Below are positions 59,759 to 64,000 of a stretch of 64,000 nucleotides of DNA, in pieces (position 1 is the stretch's first letter; every line of letters starts with the position of its first letter). The notes under the pieces were generated by a model. The model was given only the letters and a program-made list of their open reading frames with translations, was not told the DNA's origin and did no database searches. Made by a program: the position numbers and the translations under genes. The stretch spans positions 83,271,882 through 83,335,881 of the forward strand of contig CM042016.1 of assembly GCA_023525715.1 (NCBI GenBank), written 5' to 3'. This stretch comes from Cichorium intybus (Eukaryota; Streptophyta; Magnoliopsida; Asterales; Asteraceae).

Positions 59759-60724
59759 CTATTTTTCCCACTCTTCTTGAGGCATCATTTCCTTTATTTC
59801 CGACGCAACATTGTGGACCATTGTCGTGAGAAACGATGTGAGTTGTGTCATCCTATCACTAACTTGGCTTATCCATTGCTGCTGTGCATCCAAGAGTTGG
59901 AAGACTTTTGCCTCCCTGCACCTTGCATCTTTCTTGTACTGTTGGTGTTTTAGCTCCATTAATTCCATCATGTCGAGCACCTGCACTTTATCAATAGTTG
60001 ACAGCGGATGTTGTTTCGCCTCCCATAAAATATCTTCCCTTGCACCTTCGCCTGCTCGTGTCCATTGCTTTCCCTTGTTCTTTATTCCTGGTGCCATAAG
60101 TGGATTGCTATTTGTGTATTCATCATTATGCCCTTGTTGTAATGATATTGGACACCCGAACATATTCAATCTTTGTTTCCTTGTTCCAAAGGAGATATCC
60201 AAATCCCCCGTCTTACAGTCCATGACAGCCCCGGCTGTAGCTAAGAATGGACGTCCTAAAATCAACGCAGGTGCATCCTCTAAACATTCATATTCCATTA
60301 CTAGGAAGTCAATGGGATAGAAAAAGTCACCCACTTTGACGATTACGTTGGTTAACTTGCCTTGTGAGACCTTGGTTGACTGATCGGCCAGCTGTAATAT
60401 GTCTTAACAGGCTCTAGTTCATCGTTCTTGTACTTGTCATACAGGTACCCTGGTAACACGTTAACGCTTGCTCCCAAGTCAAGCAACGTGTTCCAGATGA
60501 CAACATCCCCTACCGTGACAGTAATCAACGGTGAACTGGGGTCCCTTTCCTTCTTGGGCAATGTACCCAACAATGCCTCACTAGCTTTAACTGTCAACCT
60601 CACCGTCTCAGGTGTAGGTGCTTTACATTCCTTATTTGTTTTGCACATTTCCTGAAGAATCTTAGTATCTTCAGGAGCATCTTTCAACTCATCCTAGAAT
60701 GGTTGATTGATTGAGGGTCCAATT
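59759..60724 (-). pseudogene. gag: Athila-A protease and polyprotein C-terminus, one stop and one frameshift
   Basis: On the minus strand from 60724: a TAG replaces the tryptophan codon found in the Athila-B copy just before DELKDAPEDT (about 60690), then VRLTVKASEALLGTLPKKE and the protease signature LLDLGASVNVLPGYLYDKY (near 60440-60495). A frame change near 60400 follows. The frame 60334-59759 continues with DFFYPIDFLVMEYE, LILGRPFLATAGAV and QQQWISQVSDRMTQLTS to its own stop, which is the true family C-terminus. It is homologous along its whole length to Athila-B 46985-47950. The upstream gag is cut by Copia-7. Confidence 0.88.
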
Positions 60725-61491
60725 TGAAGGGTTTCTATGCAATCAATGAATAAATAAATTCTATGGTTCACATGCAACCCTAATATGATCTATGTTTTCT
60801 TCTATGAAGATAATAAACTAAAACCTAAAGGGAACAATTAATTTCTAAAGATCAAATAAGAATAACCAACCTTTCTTGATCTTGTTCTTGAAGCTAGCAG
60901 CAAAACAATCCTGCCTCAAATGCAAGTCACACCCAAGCAATGGAGAAGACAGTTCAGCAGAGTATTTTTGGTTCAAAAAGGGCGCAAAAAAAGGAGGTAC
61001 CAGGTGCCTCCTTCTATAGCCTCCAAAGGGTACACCTGAAACCCTAAGGAGCCTCCTTAGTGGGCAAGCCTGTTGACCACTTGGACCAGGCTTCCAAAAC
61101 CCTAATAGGGTTTTCGCCAACCCTAGGAGAAGCCTCCAGGGTGGCACCAATTTGGTCCCTGGTTTTCTCTCTGCCAGTTACTCAACTATTGAATAAATAC
61201 AAACCAGTCCCTGCACCTTTAATTAGTTTATTTAATCACTAAATTAAATCCAATTAATTCTAGATTAAATCTTAATTAATTATTATAGTTTCTAATTAAT
61301 ATATTAACACTTAAATATATTAATAAACCATTCAATTAATTCTATTGATTTATTAAACAATTAGTAAATCAACCTTTTACTCTACCGAACTCTATATTAA
61401 CCTCCAGCTATGAGGGCAACCCAAATGGACTTTGCTTCTATTAACAAGATAAATACAATTATAAGTCATGGCTTAGACACCTAATCCAACA
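60725..61491 (-). repeat. Copia-7 3' LTR, 767 bp
   Basis: Minus strand TGTTGGATTAGGTG (61491) to AACCCTTCA (60725). CAAGTAGGAGACTG abuts the start as polypurine tract (61492-61505). Related to the Copia-6 LTR. Confidence 0.9.
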
Positions 61492-62368
61492 GTCTCCTAC
61501 TTGGATAAGTCTATGACTTTAATTGTCAGTTTACCTTCTGTTTAATATCTGTTTCCCAGAAACTGTCCTGAACTCTGACCTAGTCAGTTCTGTCCAAAGA
61601 TAAGTGATCTGATGATCCTTCGTCCAACAATATATTTTCGGACTCAAGACATGGATTAACATCAATCTTGGTCTGATACTCTGTTTCTCGATTTCTGATT
61701 TACATATGACTTTTGAGACTACTAATTGAACACATCAATTTAGTCCCTGTTGGCCAACGCTTTCAGTCAACTTCAAAATCATCGAGAGGCCTACAAATAT
61801 CTGTTTCCCATCGGATCAGGGGACGGATAAGTTTCGACTTATATGTCCATACCTTTTGCTAGTCAGAATACTTACAACAATGAGTTTTACAACACCGAGT
61901 TACCGGTGCGTTTCCGCATTATCAATAAGAACATGTCTCGCAAATTACAGATCATATCTCTCCACTTTAAGATCAACGGATATTATCGTCTTAACATTGC
62001 TCGTGATGTAATCCATGAAGCAATCTGTTAAGCGCGAGTTTATCCAATACTCAAATCTATATTTTCTAAGTACTCATGAACGTTGCAGCAATCTTACTGC
62101 AATGTCTAACTCATTAGACAGTCTGCAACCGATTCATAACAGTCTTTGTTCACACTTACTTCCTAACAGTGTGATCGACTACTTCCTAACAGTGTGATCG
62201 ACTGTGGAATTTTAAATAATCTAATTATTTAGGAAGTTTAAACATGCAAATATAGAAACACAATAATAAACAATTGACAAAGGTAGTAACAATACTTATT
62301 TATAAATCTCCATTAGAAAATCACCAATTCAATTACATTTATACTGTTACAAGTTTCAAAAATTCTAT
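61492..62368 (-). other. Copia-7 3' untranslated region
   Basis: Non-coding, 0.9 kb. Homologous in part to 6392-6600 and 36058-36282. Contains a small direct repeat (CTTCCTAACAGTGTGATCGACT at about 62159 and 62181). Confidence 0.8.
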
Positions 62369-63000
62369 CTAATTACTAAAACTAATATCATCCTTCAGTC
62401 TAATGCTCCGAGCATGCTGATTGTGCTTGATCCTACTCAGAGCCTTAGTCAAAGGATCTGCAGGATTGTCTTCTGATGATACTCTCTTAACCAGTAAGTG
62501 ACCTTCTTCAACGCGATGTCGAATGTAATGGTACTTTCTGTCGATATGCATGGACTTTCCATGATCTCGCGGTTCTTTTGTCAAAGCAACCGCTCCTTCA
62601 TTATCGCAGAACAGTTCCATCGGCTCCTGAATGCTCGGGACAACTCCAAGGTCACCGATAAAGTTCTTCAGCCAAGCCGCTTCCTTAGACGCTTCACTCG
62701 CTGCAATGTACTCTGATTCGCGTGTTGAATCAGCCACCGTTTCCTGCTTGGAACTTTTCCAAGTGACCGCTCCACCGTTCAATAAAAATACCCAGCCTGA
62801 CTAGGACCGACCACTGTCCCTATCCGTCTGGAAGCTGGCATCTGTATATCCACTCACTTTCAAGTCATCACTGCCACCAAGGACTAATACCTTATTCTTT
62901 GTCCTTCGTAGATACTTGAGTATGTTCTTAACCGCAATACAATGTGCCTTTCCAGGATTACCCTGGTACCGACTAACCATGCTCAGTGCAAAGATACGTC
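62369..63000 (-). pseudogene. pol: Copia-7 RNase H, one stop
   Basis: The minus strand reads ALSMVSRYQGNPGKAHCIAV and VSGYTDASFQTDRDSG, a TAG at 62803-62801, then SGWVFLLNGGAVTWKSSKQ, ADSTRESEYIAASEA, LFCDNEGAVALTKEP and SSEDNPADPLTKALSR to the natural stop at 62369. These are the full set of copia RNase H motifs. Confidence 0.9.
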
Positions 63001-64000
63001 GGGACGAGTACATATCATAGCATATATGATCGATCGTACTGCCGAAGCATAAGGTACCCGACTCATTTTAGCTATTTCCTCATCGGTACTTGGGCTCTGA
63101 GTCTTACTCAATTTAGCATTACTTTGGATTGGTAGTTCTCCCTTTTTGGAATTTTCCATGTTAAATCTTTTCAACACCTTTTCCAAATATGTACACTGGC
63201 TCAGACCTATCAATTTTCTCTTTCTGTCTCTAAGTATTCTTATCCCGAGAATATAAGCAGCTTCTCCTAGGTCTTTCATGGAGAAACACTTCCCGAGCCA
63301 AGCCTTAACATCTTGCAAGGTCGGAATGTCGTTTCCCATGAGCAGTATGTCATCAACATACAGCACCAGGAAAGTGACTATACTCCCACTAGCCTTGACA
63401 TATACACATGACTCATCTTCACTCCTAGAGAAGCCAAACTCTTTGACTTTCTCATGGAAGCAAAGATTCCAGCTGCGAGATGCTTGTTTCAATCCGTAGA
63501 TTGATCTTTCAAGCTTACATAATTTATCAGGGTGCTTTGTGTCTACAAAACCCTCTGGCTGATTCATATAAACATCCTGAGTCAGTTTCCTGTTAAGGAA
63601 GGCGGTTTTGACATCCATCTGCCAAATTTCATAATCATGAAATGCAGCTATGGCAAGCATTATCCTGATTGACTTAATCTTGGCTACTGGTGAGAAGGTT
63701 TCATCATAGTCAACCCCTGGGGTTTGAGTGAATCCCTTCGCAACCAGCCAAGCTTTATAAGTATGTACTTTACCATCCATGTCGGTCTTCTTTTTGAAGA
63801 TCCATTTGTATCCGACTGTCTTTCGACCCAGCACATTGTTAACCAAGTTCCAAACCTGATTGTCATACATGGACTTAATCTCGCTGTCCATTGCCTCTTT
63901 CCACTTGGCAGACTCGGGGCCCGCCACTGCTTCGCGGTAGTTAGTTGGCTCATCCAAATTAGTCGATGTACGATCACTGACCAACGTGTCACCGTCCAAA
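62983..64000 (-). pseudogene. pol: Copia-7 reverse transcriptase, continues beyond window
   Basis: Open from the window edge to 62983 on the minus strand. Landmarks: EPTNYREAVAGPESAKWKEA, DNQVWNLVN, YKWIFKKKTDMDGKVHTYKA, FTQTPGVDYDETFSPVAKI, WQMDVKTAFLN, MNQPEGFVD, LCKLERSIYGLKQASRSWN, YVDDILLMGND (YVDD at 63349-63360), MKDLGEAAYILGI and PYASAVRSIIYAMICTRPD. The catalytic aspartates are present. A frame change near 62990-63005 separates it from RNase H. The integrase would lie right of the window. Confidence 0.92.

Larger units (their letters stand above)
43201..60724 (-). mobile_element. Athila-A: minus-strand Athila-type element, host of two nested insertions
   Basis: Visible parts, in the element's order, are 60724-59385 (gag end, protease, spacer start), 52033-52025 (9 bp) and 43614-43201 (rest of spacer). 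The gaps are filled by LARD-2 and Athila-B. The pieces are collinear with Athila-B 47000-48660. Its upstream part is displaced by Copia-7 at 60725 and its downstream ORF and LTR are missing left of 43201. It is the oldest of the elements in this nest. Confidence 0.85.
60725..64000 (-). mobile_element. Copia-7: 3' half of a minus-strand Ty1/copia element
   Basis: RT, RNase H, 3' untranslated region, polypurine tract and 3' LTR in order on the minus strand; it continues beyond the window. It inserted in the Athila-A protease frame. It is the least decayed copia here, with only one frame change and one stop in about 540 codons. Confidence 0.92.

Noticed and set aside
59475..59780. Plus-strand 101-codon frame
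   Set aside because: It overlaps the Athila-A spacer on the opposite strand and has no homologous frame in Athila-B.

Overview
The window reads as AT-rich intergenic heterochromatin of a flowering plant. The evidence is plant-type Ty1/copia, chromovirus (Ty3/gypsy) and Athila-type retrotransposons, initiator-Met and Asp tRNA primer sites, a Mutator-like foldback element, MITEs and a tRNA-derived SINE. An Asteraceae (lettuce-like) genome is a guess from general resemblance of these families, not something the sequence proves. I found no intact host gene, no rRNA or tRNA gene and no CRISPR. Nearly every base can be assigned to a transposon or its remnant, and the main content is a record of nested insertion.

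Layout, left half. 1-5676: a decayed copia element (+) cut by two MITEs. 5677-7663: 3' end of a minus-strand copia. 7664-14572: a recent chromovirus (+) with gag, protease, RT, RNase H, integrase and chromodomain, broken by a few stops and frameshifts; its 5' LTR has lost its end and the primer site. 14573-23478: LARD-1, a minus-strand non-coding LTR element, one LTR of which holds a 1151-bp palindromic Mutator-like element with a perfect 9-bp target duplication. 23581-26995: an eroded minus-strand copia. 26996-30169: the least explained stretch, with an unidentified plus-strand ORF, a DUF1985-like fragment, a tandem array of about 180-bp hairpin-bearing repeats, and a promoter-like start on the minus strand; I read it as a MULE remnant. 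30170-35184: a second copy of the decayed copia family, its LTR split by a gypsy-type solo LTR that carries a SINE. 35185-38766: another minus-strand copia end and a truncated long LTR.

Right half. 38767-43200: a copia element whose visible coding part is gag only; the gag is split by an Athila solo LTR flanked by CACAG. 43201-60724: a minus-strand Athila-type element (Athila-A) serving as host for two complete insertions whose target duplications lie only 4 bp apart. These are Athila-B (43620-52019, 1111-bp LTRs, AATAC) and LARD-2 (52034-59379, LTRs of about 1.82 kb, GTTGA). 60725-64000: copia-7 (minus), inserted in the Athila-A protease frame, with a nearly open RT.

How the parts relate. 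Athila-A and Athila-B share one plan: gag-protease followed directly by the spacer that precedes an envelope-position ORF, with no RT or integrase, so the family must be mobilised by a relative. LARD-1 and LARD-2 have no coding capacity but share internal motifs and a polypurine-tract region resembling that of the chromovirus at 7664-14572, so chromovirus enzymes are the likely drivers. The LTRs of the chromovirus and both LARDs carry clusters of a short interrupted palindrome (ACACG-NNN-CGTGT).
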